Source: Bacteroidota bacterium (GTDB taxonomy: Bacteria; Bacteroidota; Ignavibacteria; Ignavibacteriales; Melioribacteraceae). From it: a stretch of DNA of 64,000 nt. The notes beneath the pieces were generated by a model. The model was given only the letters and a program-made list of their open reading frames with translations. It was not told the origin of the DNA and ran no database searches. This document shows positions 47,382-56,537 of this stretch, piece by piece. The stretch is from NCBI GenBank assembly GCA_018829205.1, contig JAHJUE010000029.1, positions 62,001 to 126,000 on the forward strand, in the 5' to 3' direction. The position numbers were made by a program, and so were the translations under genes. Position 1 is the stretch's first letter, and the number at the start of each line of letters is the position of its first letter.

Positions 47382-48266
47382 TCATTCATGTCTTGTAGTA
47401 TAATTATCTTTCTTTTGATTGTTGTGGAGCTGCCATGAAATAAAAATATTCTGGGAGAAAATATAAAAAACCGGACCCATTGCCGCTAATGGATTTATAA
47501 ACTCAAGTCCAAGCCACATTGTAAATCCATTGTTTTTTTGTCCGAGCGACTGCATCGCTTCATCGGCATATTTATTTCCTCCAATAATTCTTCCCAATGA
47601 AAAAAACAGAATGCATAAAAACATTGATGTTATAGCGATTACTGCAATCACTAAAAACGAACTATCTAATTCAGTTTGAATAAAATATACCGCTTTTGAT
47701 GTTCCTAAATAAATATTAGTTATAAGAAAATAAAATGACTTGTCCTTGTGCGCGCTAAGTAATTTATGTAAACCTGGTAAATATCCTACAATGATTTTAG
47801 CAAATAACAGAGGTAAAAAGATTATTGATAAAACAGGCAGCAGAACATCATTTGTAGATATGTTTAACTCGCTTGAAAGCAGCATTGGGAAAAGAAATGG
47901 TATGATAAACGCCAAAACAATATTTGTAAATATTAATGATACCGCGGCATATTCAACCTTTCTTTTTAACAGGCTTATTATAACAGGCGAAGCGATTGCA
48001 GTAGGCGCAATTGCCGTAACCAACGCCGCAGGAGCGGCTTCGGGATAAATATTTTTTATCAAATAAAAAACTGATACGGCAATAAATAATTTTGAGAATA
48101 AAATAACAAAATGACTTTTTTGGATAATCTTAAAATCTATTTTAATGTCTAGAAATGCCAATAAAAGCATTATCATAATTAAATAACGGACTAAGAAGGT
48201 AAAATCGTGACCGTAAGGAAATAATATTCCCGTTAAAATTGCCGTAAGAAGAAGAATTGTTTTCAT
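47382..48266 (-). CDS. Bile acid:sodium symporter-like (BASS/SBF) membrane protein
   Basis: The 294-residue protein has eight or nine membrane helices with the pattern of the BASS superfamily: LLAFLDIKIDF early, then TAIAPTAIASPVIISLL, and LGQKNNGFTMWLGLEF late, where the Asn/Thr-rich segment corresponds to the sodium- and substrate-binding crossover helices. It may carry an organic anion with sodium. The exact substrate is unknown. Upstream lies a repeat-bearing gap before the pantothenate operon. Confidence 0.8.
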   Translation of the reverse strand: MKTILLLTAILTGILFPYGHDFTFLVRYLIMIMLLLAFLDIKIDFKIIQKSHFVILFSKLFIAVSVFYLIKNIYPEAAPAALVTAIAPTAIASPVIISLLKRKVEYAAVSLIFTNIVLAFIIPFLFPMLLSSELNISTNDVLLPVLSIIFLPLLFAKIIVGYLPGLHKLLSAHKDKSFYFLITNIYLGTSKAVYFIQTELDSSFLVIAVIAITSMFLCILFFSLGRIIGGNKYADEAMQSLGQKNNGFTMWLGLEFINPLAAMGPVFYIFSQNIFISWQLHNNQKKDNYTTRHE

Positions 48267-48410
48267 TGACTTAAATTATGCGAAAATTAAATAATAGTAA
48301 AATTTTAATATCCTTAATGTTATAAAGTTCATTCATTTGCATTTATTTGGCAAAATTGTTTTATATTTATAGATGTAATTCGAGTCTATCTTTAAAGAAG
48401 GCTACGAACT

Positions 48411-48428
48411 TTCCCGCAAATGCGGGAA
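48411..48428. repeat. TTCCCGC palindrome, copy 1
   Basis: TTCCCGCAAATGCGGGAA is a near-perfect palindrome in the gap upstream of the pantothenate operon. A second copy of the same kind is at 48476-48495, and a small hairpin, TCCTG/CAGGA (48431-48446), lies between them. Confidence 0.7.
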
Positions 48429-48475
48429 TCTCCTGCTTAAACAGGATACATTATTTTATAAAAATAACAAAATGG

Positions 48476-48495
48476 ATTCCCGCATACGCGGGAAT
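48476..48495. repeat. TTCCCGC palindrome, copy 2
   Basis: ATTCCCGCATACGCGGGAAT is a GC-rich palindrome ending 14 bp before the first gene of the pantothenate operon. Translated, the repeat gives the IPAYAGM-like string known from many spurious ORFs, which marks it as a dispersed intergenic repeat and not coding sequence. Confidence 0.75.
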
Positions 48496-48509
48496 GAAGG
48501 ACTTGATCC

Positions 48510-49241
48510 ATGGGACAGGTACCGGCAGCAAAAGCGGCTACGTATTTAATAATCGGAAACGGAAAGCTTGCAAAACATATCTCTCATTACTTCGATCTTT
48601 TAGGAATCCCATATTTAAATTGGTTTCGGAAAAGCAGCGAATCGTTAAATTCACTAATTGCTAAGTCAGAAAAAATTCTTGTATTAATTAATGATGATGA
48701 AATTGAAAATTTTATTTCTCGTAATAACAATAATAACAGTGGTAAATTTTTTATTCATTGTTCGGGATTGCTTTCGACTCCCCTGGCTGAAAGCGCCCAT
48801 CCTTTAATGACTTTTTCAACTGAACTTTACGATTTAACAACTTACGAACAAATTCCGTTTATAACGGAAAAAGGGAGAAAAAGTTTTATAGAACTTTTTC
48901 CGGAAATGCGTAATTCCTCTTTTGAAATTGATCCCGGTTTAAAACCTTTTTATCACGCCTGGTGTGTAATGAGCGGAAACTTCACAACAATTCTCTGGCA
49001 GAGATTTTTTGAAATTATTGAAGTTCAATTCGGTATAAATAAAAAGTATGCGATTCCATATTTAAATAAAGTTTCCGAAAATTTAATATCCGACAAATTT
49101 CCCCTAACAGGACCATTAGCAAGAGGTGATAATAAAGTAATAGAAAAAAACATGTTAGCTTTAAAAGATGAACCGTTTGCCGAAATTTACGGGGCTTTCG
49201 TCAATGCATATAACAAAATGAAAGAAGGCATAAAGAAATGA
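48510..49241 (+). CDS. Rossmann-fold DUF2520 protein, candidate ketopantoate reductase
   Basis: The 243-residue protein starts with a Rossmann strand and loop (YLIIGNGKLAKHI, about 12-24), followed by HCSGLLSTPLAESAHPLMTF and a helical DUF2520 C-terminal domain. Such two-domain proteins are built like NADP-dependent reductases (ketopantoate reductase, pyrroline carboxylate reductase). It is the first gene of an operon and overlaps panB by 4 bp. Since PanE and IlvC are not seen here and panB, panC, panD and CoA genes follow, reduction of ketopantoate to pantoate is its most likely job. That is inference from context. The ATG at 48510 has AAGGA upstream. Confidence 0.75.
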   Translation: MGQVPAAKAATYLIIGNGKLAKHISHYFDLLGIPYLNWFRKSSESLNSLIAKSEKILVLINDDEIENFISRNNNNNSGKFFIHCSGLLSTPLAESAHPLMTFSTELYDLTTYEQIPFITEKGRKSFIELFPEMRNSSFEIDPGLKPFYHAWCVMSGNFTTILWQRFFEIIEVQFGINKKYAIPYLNKVSENLISDKFPLTGPLARGDNKVIEKNMLALKDEPFAEIYGAFVNAYNKMKEGIKK

Positions 49242-50026
49242 AAAATATAAATGAGTTTCAGAAATATAAAAACGACAATAAACCGATTTCCGTAATTACA
49301 TGCTATGATTACTGGTCAGCCAAAATTGTTAATGAAACCGATATCGACGCCGTACTGGTAGGCGACAGCGCGGCAATGGTAATGCACGGGTACGGTACTA
49401 CAGTTAATGCTGATATGCAGATGATGGTTTATCACATTGAGGCGGTAAAAAAAGGGATAAAAAATAAACTTGTAATCGGTGATATGCCCTTTCTCTCTTT
49501 CAGAAAAAGTTTGATAGAAACAATGAACAACGTAGAACAATTTATGAAAGCCGGATCAGACGCAGTTAAAATTGAAGGCGCGAATGGAAATCTTGAATAT
49601 ATAAAACATATTGTTGATTCGGGCGTGCCCGTAATGGGACATCTCGGATTAACTCCTCAGTCTGTTCATCAGCTCGGCGGTTATAAAGTACAGGCAAAAG
49701 ATAAAATTACTGCTGATAAATTAAAAATTAATGCGAAAAAACTTGAAGAGGCCGGATGCTTTTCAATAGTGCTCGAATTAATTCCGGCAGAACTTGCAAA
49801 AGAAGTTACGGACGGTTTAACAATTCCAACAATTGGAATCGGCGCGGGAAAATTTACATCGGGACAGGTTTTAGTCCTTCAGGATATGCTGGGAATGAAC
49901 ATTGAATTTAACCCGAAGTTTTTAAGAAAATACTTAAATGGTTTTGAACTTATTAAAGTCGCATTAAACAGTTTTAATAATGATGTGAAAAATAAAAACT
50001 TTCCGAATATTGATGAAAGTTTTTAA
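49238..50026 (+). CDS. panB: 3-methyl-2-oxobutanoate hydroxymethyltransferase
   Basis: PanB makes ketopantoate from 2-oxoisovalerate and methylene-tetrahydrofolate. The 262-residue TIM-barrel shows family motifs: VITCYDYWSA, VGDSAAMVMHGY, GDMPFLS, KIEGA, MGHLGLTPQS, and IGIGAG. The ATG overlaps the DUF2520 gene by 4 bp, so the two are translationally coupled. panC starts 30 bp after the stop. Confidence 0.97.
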   Translation: MKNINEFQKYKNDNKPISVITCYDYWSAKIVNETDIDAVLVGDSAAMVMHGYGTTVNADMQMMVYHIEAVKKGIKNKLVIGDMPFLSFRKSLIETMNNVEQFMKAGSDAVKIEGANGNLEYIKHIVDSGVPVMGHLGLTPQSVHQLGGYKVQAKDKITADKLKINAKKLEEAGCFSIVLELIPAELAKEVTDGLTIPTIGIGAGKFTSGQVLVLQDMLGMNIEFNPKFLRKYLNGFELIKVALNSFNNDVKNKNFPNIDESF

Positions 50027-50056
50027 CAATACGGTGTCACTAATAGGAAATTAATT

Positions 50057-50812
50057 ATGACTGAAGTAATTACAGTATTAAAAGATTGGTTTAAAATTAG
50101 AAAAGGATTAAAAGGTTCACTTGGATTTGTGCCGACAATGGGCGCCTTGCATAAGGGGCACAAATCATTGTTTGAAAAAAGTGTAGAAGAAAATGAATTT
50201 ACTGTCGCTAGTGTTTTTGTAAATCCGACACAGTTTAATAATCCAAACGATTTGCAAAAGTACCCTAAAACTTTTGAACAAGATTTAGAAATGCTGAATG
50301 AAATAAATGTTGATTTTTTAATTTTCCCGGAATACGAAACATTATATCCCGATAATTATGTTTATAAAGTAACCGAAACAGATTACAGCACAATATTGGA
50401 AGGCGAACACAGGCATGGACATTTTGACGGTGTGCTGACAGTAGTTATGAAATTATTAAATATTGTAAACGCAGATAAAGCATACTTCGGTGAAAAAGAT
50501 TTTCAGCAGTACAAGTTAATTGAGGGAATGACGAAAGCGTTTTTTATGAAAACTGAAATCATTTCATGCCCGACAATTAGAGAAGAAGACGGACTTGCTT
50601 TCAGCTCGCGAAACGTAAGATTAACGGAAGCTAAAAGAAAACAAGCGCCTTTGTTTTTTAAATTATTAAAGTCAAATAAAACACCGGAACAAATAATAAA
50701 CGAATTAACAGAAAACGGATTTAAAGTGGATTATATAACCGATGTAAACAAACGCCGTTACGGTGCTGTTTATCTCGGAAACGTGAGGTTAATAGACAAT
50801 GTCGAATTATAA
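50057..50812 (+). CDS. panC: Pantoate--beta-alanine ligase
   Basis: PanC joins pantoate and beta-alanine with ATP to give pantothenate. The 251-residue protein has FVPTMGALHKGH (the HxGH-type nucleotidyl site), FVNPTQFN, GVLTVVMKLLN, FGEKDFQQ and SSRN in place of KMSKS. It is shorter than the ~280-residue E. coli enzyme because the C-terminal dimer domain is compact, as in some Bacteroidota. The last 14 bp overlap the coaBC start. Confidence 0.95.
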   Translation: MTEVITVLKDWFKIRKGLKGSLGFVPTMGALHKGHKSLFEKSVEENEFTVASVFVNPTQFNNPNDLQKYPKTFEQDLEMLNEINVDFLIFPEYETLYPDNYVYKVTETDYSTILEGEHRHGHFDGVLTVVMKLLNIVNADKAYFGEKDFQQYKLIEGMTKAFFMKTEIISCPTIREEDGLAFSSRNVRLTEAKRKQAPLFFKLLKSNKTPEQIINELTENGFKVDYITDVNKRRYGAVYLGNVRLIDNVEL

Positions 50813-52022
50813 AATATTATTTAAAATTTCAGGATCAATAGCCGCTTATAAAAGCGCTTATTTAATTTCTAAACTTGTGCAGAATGGCTGCGAAGTACAG
50901 ACTGTAGCAACCGAATCCGCGCTCGAGTTTATAGGCAAAGCAACGCTTGAAGGATTAACCGGTAAACAGGTAATAACTGATACGTTCGTAAGCGGCGGAA
51001 TGATGAGCCACATTAATTTAGTCAAGTGGGCGGATTTAACAATTCTTGCTCCCGCGACAGCGAACACAATAAATAAATTAGCGGCGGGAATTGGCGACAA
51101 TATATTAACGTCATTGTTTCTCGCACACACGTGGGAAAAACCATATTTAATTGCCCCCGCAATGAATATGTGGATGTTCGATCATCCCGCAACTAAATCT
51201 TCCCTCGAAAAATTAAAAAGCTGGGGAGTTGAAATTCTTCCTACCGGGGAAGGTTACCTCGCTTGCGGAGATATGGGAAAAGGCAAACTTCTTGAACCGG
51301 ATTTAATTTTTAATAGAATCGAAGAATTATTAGAAAACAAAAAGAAGCCCAAAAATAAATTGTCAATATTAATAACCGCAGGAGGAACACGCGAAGATAT
51401 TGACGGCGTACGATTTTTAACAAATCTAAGTACCGGTAAAACGGCAGCCGCAATAGCAGATCATTTTATAAGTGCCGGTTATAATGTTACATACCTTCAC
51501 GCGCCGGATATAATTTTACCGAAGGGCAATTGTGAAAAAATAATTTTTACTTCATATAAAAGTTTGGACGAAGCCGTTAAAAAAGAATTGAGTTCAAAAA
51601 AATATAACGCGGTAATTCATAACGCGGCAGTGAGTGATTATTCGGTTGAGAGTGTTGTTGTGGCGGATAAAATATATAATGTTCCGTTCAGCGAAAAACT
51701 TCCTTCATCGGAAGAAAATATTTCTCTTAACTTAAAACGGAATGAAAAGATTGTTAACAAAATAAAAAGCTACTCGAAAGATATTTTATTGACCGCTTTT
51801 AAACTTACGGCAAATCAAAACGAAGAAAGAAAACTTGAACAGGTAAACAAATTATTTCATGATTCATCTGCCGACTTTGTTGTACAGAATGATATATCGA
51901 ACAGAATGGGTGGAAACGTTCAGCAGATGTTTTCTGTTTACGGGAAAGAAAAGTTAACAGAAGTAAAAAATGTAGGTGAGCTTGCCGTTGAGCTTGAAAA
52001 ATTATTTTTAAGTAAAAAATAG
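50799..52022 (+). CDS. coaBC: Bifunctional phosphopantothenoylcysteine synthetase/decarboxylase
   Basis: CoaBC couples cysteine to 4'-phosphopantothenate and decarboxylates the product to 4'-phosphopantetheine. Residues 1-180 are the FMN-binding decarboxylase half: KISGSIAAYKSAYL, SHINLVKWAD with the catalytic His, APAMNMWMF and the flexible flap Cys in YLACGDMG. Residues about 185-405 are the synthetase half with ITAGGTREDIDGVRFLTN, STGKTAAAIA and HNAAVSDY. The 407-residue length is standard. It overlaps panC by 14 bp. Confidence 0.96.
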   Translation: MSNYKILFKISGSIAAYKSAYLISKLVQNGCEVQTVATESALEFIGKATLEGLTGKQVITDTFVSGGMMSHINLVKWADLTILAPATANTINKLAAGIGDNILTSLFLAHTWEKPYLIAPAMNMWMFDHPATKSSLEKLKSWGVEILPTGEGYLACGDMGKGKLLEPDLIFNRIEELLENKKKPKNKLSILITAGGTREDIDGVRFLTNLSTGKTAAAIADHFISAGYNVTYLHAPDIILPKGNCEKIIFTSYKSLDEAVKKELSSKKYNAVIHNAAVSDYSVESVVVADKIYNVPFSEKLPSSEENISLNLKRNEKIVNKIKSYSKDILLTAFKLTANQNEERKLEQVNKLFHDSSADFVVQNDISNRMGGNVQQMFSVYGKEKLTEVKNVGELAVELEKLFLSKK

Positions 52023-52116
52023 CTTGTGACCGTTGAGTTTTCTTTGAGAGCTTTGTGGTAAATCAAAGTTTTTATTAACCGCAAAGGTCACGAAGATTTT
52101 CGCAAAGAACACTAAG
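52023..52116. repeat. CGCAAAG-type imperfect palindromic repeat, copy 1
   Basis: The gap between coaBC and coaX holds an imperfect inverted repeat: inner arms CTTTGTGGTAAA (52051-52062) and TTAACCGCAAAG (52075-52086), and outer CTTGTGACC with AACACTAAG. The right arm has CGCAAAG twice. A clear second copy is at 62655-62740. Confidence 0.65.
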
Positions 52117-52129
52117 AAAGGAATTATAA

Positions 52130-52900
52130 ATGATACTCTGTCTCGACGTAGGTAATACGCAAATACACGGCGGTGTTTTTGAAAATAATGAATTGATACT
52201 TCAATTCAGAAAATCGTCGCTAAGTACCGGTTCATCGGATGAAACAGGAATATTCCTAAAATCAGTTTTAAGAGAAAACGGAATTGACCCGGTTAAAATA
52301 AGTGAAATCGCAATGTGCTCGGTTGTACCCGGCGCGGTATATTCAATACGAAACGGATGTATAAAATATTTTAATATAGATCCGTTTATTCTGCAGGCCG
52401 GCGTAAAAACAGGATTAAAAATAAAATACAGGAATCCGCTTGAGGTAGGAGCAGACAGAATAGCAAACGCAATTGCAGGTACGCAGATTTACCCAAACAA
52501 AGATTTAATAATTGTTGATTTCGGAACAGCTACAACGTTTGATGTAGTAACAAAAGAAAAAGATTATTTAGGCGGAGTGATTCTTCCCGGAATAAAAATT
52601 TCCGGCGAAGCTCTTGAAAATAAAACATCAAAACTTCTTTCGGTTGAAATTGTTGTACCAGAAGAAACTGTTGGAAGGTCCACAAAAGAATCAATTCAAT
52701 CCGGACTTTATTTTTCACAATTGGCGGTTGTAAAGGAATTAAAAGAAAGAATAAAGAATGAATCGTTCGGGGGCAAAACTCCTTTTGTAATCGGCACAGG
52801 CGGGTTTGCAAATCTGTTTGAACATGCGAAATTATTCGATGCCGTTCACCCCGATCTTGTTTTAAAAGGATTATTATTCTCACTAAAAATAAATAGATAA
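52130..52900 (+). CDS. coaX: Type III pantothenate kinase
   Basis: CoaX phosphorylates pantothenate, the first committed CoA step. It is the type not inhibited by CoA and unrelated in sequence to CoaA. The 256-residue ASKHA-fold protein begins with the phosphate loop [12 protein letters not shown], has [30 protein letters not shown] and a late GTGGFA. The ATG follows AAGAAAGGA. With panB, panC, coaBC and panD in the same run, the operon covers 2-oxoisovalerate to phosphopantetheine. Confidence 0.95.
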   Translation: MILCLDVGNTQIHGGVFENNELILQFRKSSLSTGSSDETGIFLKSVLRENGIDPVKISEIAMCSVVPGAVYSIRNGCIKYFNIDPFILQAGVKTGLKIKYRNPLEVGADRIANAIAGTQIYPNKDLIIVDFGTATTFDVVTKEKDYLGGVILPGIKISGEALENKTSKLLSVEIVVPEETVGRSTKESIQSGLYFSQLAVVKELKERIKNESFGGKTPFVIGTGGFANLFEHAKLFDAVHPDLVLKGLLFSLKINR

Positions 52901-52912
52901 AAAGGAAATATC

Positions 52913-53269
52913 ATGCAGGTAACACTTCTCAAATCAAAAATACATAGAGCTACTGTAACTGACGCGGATTTAAACTATGAGGGTTCAATAGGTATTGACC
53001 CTGGTTTATTAAAACAGACAAAAATACGTGAGTTTGAAAAAGTAGATATATATAATATTACAAACGGAGCGCGTTTTTCAACTTACGCTATTAAAGGGAA
53101 TCCCGGCGATATAACTTTAAACGGAGCCGCGGCGAGAATGGTACACAAAGGCGACCTTATTATTATAGCCTGCTTCGCGAATTACTCGGAAGAAGAAGCG
53201 GATAATCACAAACCAATTATTCTTTTAATGGATAAGAATAATAAGGTTAAGAAAAAGATTTCAAAATAA
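52913..53269 (+). CDS. panD: Aspartate 1-decarboxylase
   Basis: PanD makes beta-alanine from aspartate with a pyruvoyl cofactor formed by self-cleavage. The 118-residue proenzyme shows the cleavage site G24-S25 in YEGSIGID, the N-terminal KSKIHRATVT, the substrate-binding YNITNGARFSTYAI and GAAARM. It lies 12 bp after coaX and is the last gene of the operon, supplying beta-alanine for PanC. Confidence 0.97.
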   Translation: MQVTLLKSKIHRATVTDADLNYEGSIGIDPGLLKQTKIREFEKVDIYNITNGARFSTYAIKGNPGDITLNGAAARMVHKGDLIIIACFANYSEEEADNHKPIILLMDKNNKVKKKISK

Positions 53270-53307
53270 ACGGTTCGTATGTTTTTCAGGAATAGAAGAG
53301 TTACATT

Positions 53308-54333
53308 TTAAAATCTTTCTTTCATATTAACCAATTCCCATGCTGTGTGAAAAATTAATATTGTTCTTTTTGAAAGTCCGCTGAAATTAATTTTGTCAAT
53401 TGTATCAGAAGTTCTATGATAATCGGAATGATATCCGCCGTAAAAGAAAACGGCCGGAATACCAAACCGGGCAAAATTATACTGGTCGGATCTTTTATAA
53501 AGACTTGATGGAGTTGATCCTTCGTCAAGGGAATAGTCAAGCCGTAGATCAACATACAAATCATTCACGTTTTCAATTAACTCTTCAAGTTTTGGAGTAA
53601 TTATCGAAGCGCCGATAACATTAACAAACTCATCGCCGTTTCTTCCAATCATATCAATATTTAGATTGGCCGCAATTTTTGTCGACTCAATTGTTGGATA
53701 TTCCATAAAATACCTTGAACCGAGAAGTCCTTTTTCCTCCCCTGTAAACGCTGCAAAAATAACAGATCTTTTGAATTTATAATTTTCTTTCAATGCAATT
53801 GAAAAAGCTTCTGCTATTTCAAGCAGAGCCGAAGTCCCTGAAGCATTATCATCTGCACCGTAAAATATTTTATCTTCATATCTGCCCAAATGATCATAAT
53901 GTGCTGAAATAATTATGTACTCGTTTTCCTTTTCCGAACCTTTTATATATCCTAAAACATTTTCAGTCTCCACATAATTGGATAACTCGTCCTCGTCAAC
54001 TTCTTTTTCATTCCATAAAAACATAGGTAGATCGAAAGGTTTCTTGATCCCTTTTTTATGCATTTTAAATTCCTGAAAATAACTATTTCCGTTTTTAGTT
54101 TTAATCCATGGAAGTAAGCCGAACTTCTCAAATTTGTTCTTAATAAAAATTGCCGCGGATTTTTGCCCCTTTGTTCCGGTTCCCCTTCCTTCAAGTGAAT
54201 CAGACGCTAATACGGAAATGTAATTATACAAATCATCCTGTTTTATTGTATTAGCATATTTTTCTGGAATGCTGTTTTGCGACCTGCAGGAAACAAATAA
54301 AACTAAATATAAAAAGACAACAACTCTTTTCAT
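53308..54333 (-). CDS. M28 family peptidase, lipoprotein form
   Basis: This second M28 peptidase has the two-zinc motifs SAHYDHLG, GADDNASG, FTGEEKGLLG, NIDMIG and YHRTSDT. It starts with a lipoprotein signal (MKRVVVFLYLVLFVSC). I place the start at ATG 54333, since GGGTGAAA precedes it and the lipobox lies at the proper distance. The frame extends 17 codons further upstream without a signal. It lacks the PA domain of the paralogue at 18717. It probably works at the cell surface. The gene converges with panD. Confidence 0.92.
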   Translation of the reverse strand: MKRVVVFLYLVLFVSCRSQNSIPEKYANTIKQDDLYNYISVLASDSLEGRGTGTKGQKSAAIFIKNKFEKFGLLPWIKTKNGNSYFQEFKMHKKGIKKPFDLPMFLWNEKEVDEDELSNYVETENVLGYIKGSEKENEYIIISAHYDHLGRYEDKIFYGADDNASGTSALLEIAEAFSIALKENYKFKRSVIFAAFTGEEKGLLGSRYFMEYPTIESTKIAANLNIDMIGRNGDEFVNVIGASIITPKLEELIENVNDLYVDLRLDYSLDEGSTPSSLYKRSDQYNFARFGIPAVFFYGGYHSDYHRTSDTIDKINFSGLSKRTILIFHTAWELVNMKERF

Positions 54334-54496
54334 TTTCACCCTGGAATGAAATAAATAATTATTTTGACGTTTCTGCCAGACCAAATGTTATAATGAATTT
54401 ATTAATAATATATCATTTAACTTAGAATAAAATAATACGATAATAACCAGTTAATATTTCTTAATATCCGTTTATGTAATATTCTTCGGGAATTTT

Positions 54497-56524
54497 ATGA
54501 ACTTTCAAAGTATAAAATCATCAATATTAAAAAAAACTTCTATAAGTGTTATTGTTGCCTTAGTTTCTAGTTTTGGACTCTCATTAATAATACTTCTCTA
54601 TTTAACCGAATCAGCAAGCATAGAAAATAAAAAAAATGAACTGAAAGAATTTTCAATCTTAATGAGTGAATCGATTAGTTTCGCTATGTCCGAAGGAACT
54701 ACAGAAGTTGAACCGTTTATCGAAAGAGCTTCAAAAATTCCCAATATCATTGATCTAAGAATTATTCCTTCGGACAAAATTTCCGAAGGAAATGAAACCG
54801 AAATGGATAAGGATGAAAAGAGAGTTCTAAATAATTCCGAATCCGTTTACTTAAACGAAGATTATAATAATACAACAGTATTTAGATTAATTGAACCGAT
54901 AATGGCAGATAAATCATGCACAAGCTGTCATGATGCAAACGAAGGAGATGTATTAGCTACAATGAGCATTAGGTATTCAATGGTTGATACTTTCGGGAAT
55001 ATATCGGTACAACGATATACAGCTGCAATACTTGTTTTTCTTAGTACCGCACTGGTAATATTTATTATTATATATATTATTAAAAGCAAAATATTGTCGG
55101 ATCTTTTTAATTCAATAAATTTTATTGAACAGCTGGCAACAGGTGATGTAACAAATAAACTTGAAGTAAAAAGAACCGATGAAATCGGCAAACTTGTTAA
55201 CTCATTGATGAAATTAAAAGATAACAGAAAAACTCAGGCTGAAATTGTATGTAGAATGGCTGAAGGTAATTTAGACGTTAATGTAAGTATTCTATCTGAT
55301 AAAGATGTTCTCGGTAATTCAATTTTTACAATAAAAGAAAGTCTAAGTTCTCTTTCGGATGATATGATAATGCTTTCAAAAGCAGCTAAAGAAGGAAGAT
55401 TAAATTTACGAGCCGACTCCGACAAACATCGGGGAATTTATAAAGAAATTGTGTCGGGATTCAATGATACATTCGGAAGTCTTACCGAGCCTATAAATGA
55501 AGGTGCCGATGTACTAGGACAAATGGCAGATGGTAATCTTACGGTTAGAATGCAAGGCAGATATTTAGGAGATCATCAATTAATTAAAAACAGTGTAAAC
55601 AAAGTAGCCGATTCATTTAACAATATTTTAAGTGAAGTTTATTCTTCGGTAGAAATCACAAGAAATTCATCTCAGCAGATTTCTAAATCTGCCGAACATA
55701 TTGCAGCAGGTGCAATTCAGCAAAGCGAACAAACGACAGATATTGCAGGCGCGGTTGAAGAAATGGCAAAAACTATTATTGAAACTGCGGGCAATACAAT
55801 TAATGCATCTGATTCAGCGAGAGATGCCGGCGGACAAGCTAAGACCGGGGTTGAAAAAGTTCTTAAATCAAAAGAAGGCATGCAGAAGATTGTTGAATCA
55901 GCAAAAAATACGGAATCTATTATTTCTTCATTAGCTAATAAAACAGGTCAAATTGGTGAAATAACACAGGTAATTAATGAGATAGCGGATCAGACTAATT
56001 TGCTGGCATTAAACGCTGCAATTGAGGCCGCAAGAGCAGGAGAACACGGAAGAGGATTTGCCGTGGTAGCGGATGAAGTAAGAAAATTGGCAGAAAGAAC
56101 ATCAAAAGCTACAAAAGAAATTGCAGATACAATTACGTCAATTCAAAAAGAAGCTATTGACGCTAATGAATCGGTTCGTGAAGCAGGAGAATCCGTAAAG
56201 TCCGGCATGGAAATGAATGAAGAACTAGCCTCCTCTTTAAGAAATATTTTAGACAGCAGCGAAGGAGTAATAAGTCAAATTGAAATAGTAGCCGCGGCAA
56301 GCGAGCAGCAATCAACAACTGCAGAAGAAATAAGCAGAAATCTTGAGTCTATTACAAATGTAACAAACAATACCACCGCTGGAATTCAGGAAGTTGCAAG
56401 ATCTTCAGAAGAACTTCACATGCAGACTGAACATTTGCTGCAATTAGTTATGAACTTTAAACTTACAAACAACCTATCAAAAATAAATTCATCCGGTAAA
56501 CAAAGGGTGTTATTTAATAACTAA
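54497..56524 (+). CDS. Methyl-accepting chemotaxis protein with haem-binding sensor
   Basis: The 675-residue chemoreceptor has a first membrane helix (about 18-37), a periplasmic domain (about 38-172), a second helix (about 174-197), HAMP and further HAMP-like linkers (about 198-375), and an MCP signalling domain with the hairpin tip [29 protein letters not shown]. The periplasmic domain carries C141-TS-C-H145, a c-type haem attachment motif, as in redox-sensing chemoreceptors of Geobacter. It would sense oxygen, redox state or gaseous ligands. No other che genes are in the window. Confidence 0.92.
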   Translation: MNFQSIKSSILKKTSISVIVALVSSFGLSLIILLYLTESASIENKKNELKEFSILMSESISFAMSEGTTEVEPFIERASKIPNIIDLRIIPSDKISEGNETEMDKDEKRVLNNSESVYLNEDYNNTTVFRLIEPIMADKSCTSCHDANEGDVLATMSIRYSMVDTFGNISVQRYTAAILVFLSTALVIFIIIYIIKSKILSDLFNSINFIEQLATGDVTNKLEVKRTDEIGKLVNSLMKLKDNRKTQAEIVCRMAEGNLDVNVSILSDKDVLGNSIFTIKESLSSLSDDMIMLSKAAKEGRLNLRADSDKHRGIYKEIVSGFNDTFGSLTEPINEGADVLGQMADGNLTVRMQGRYLGDHQLIKNSVNKVADSFNNILSEVYSSVEITRNSSQQISKSAEHIAAGAIQQSEQTTDIAGAVEEMAKTIIETAGNTINASDSARDAGGQAKTGVEKVLKSKEGMQKIVESAKNTESIISSLANKTGQIGEITQVINEIADQTNLLALNAAIEAARAGEHGRGFAVVADEVRKLAERTSKATKEIADTITSIQKEAIDANESVREAGESVKSGMEMNEELASSLRNILDSSEGVISQIEIVAAASEQQSTTAEEISRNLESITNVTNNTTAGIQEVARSSEELHMQTEHLLQLVMNFKLTNNLSKINSSGKQRVLFNN

Positions 56525-56537
56525 TTAAAATTGTTTG

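Noticed and set aside
48347-48664. 105-codon open frame spanning the TTCCCGC repeats
   Set aside because: It reads through the palindromes, giving the IPAYAGM string typical of spurious repeat translations, and then runs out of frame over the start of the DUF2520 gene, which has clear family motifs.
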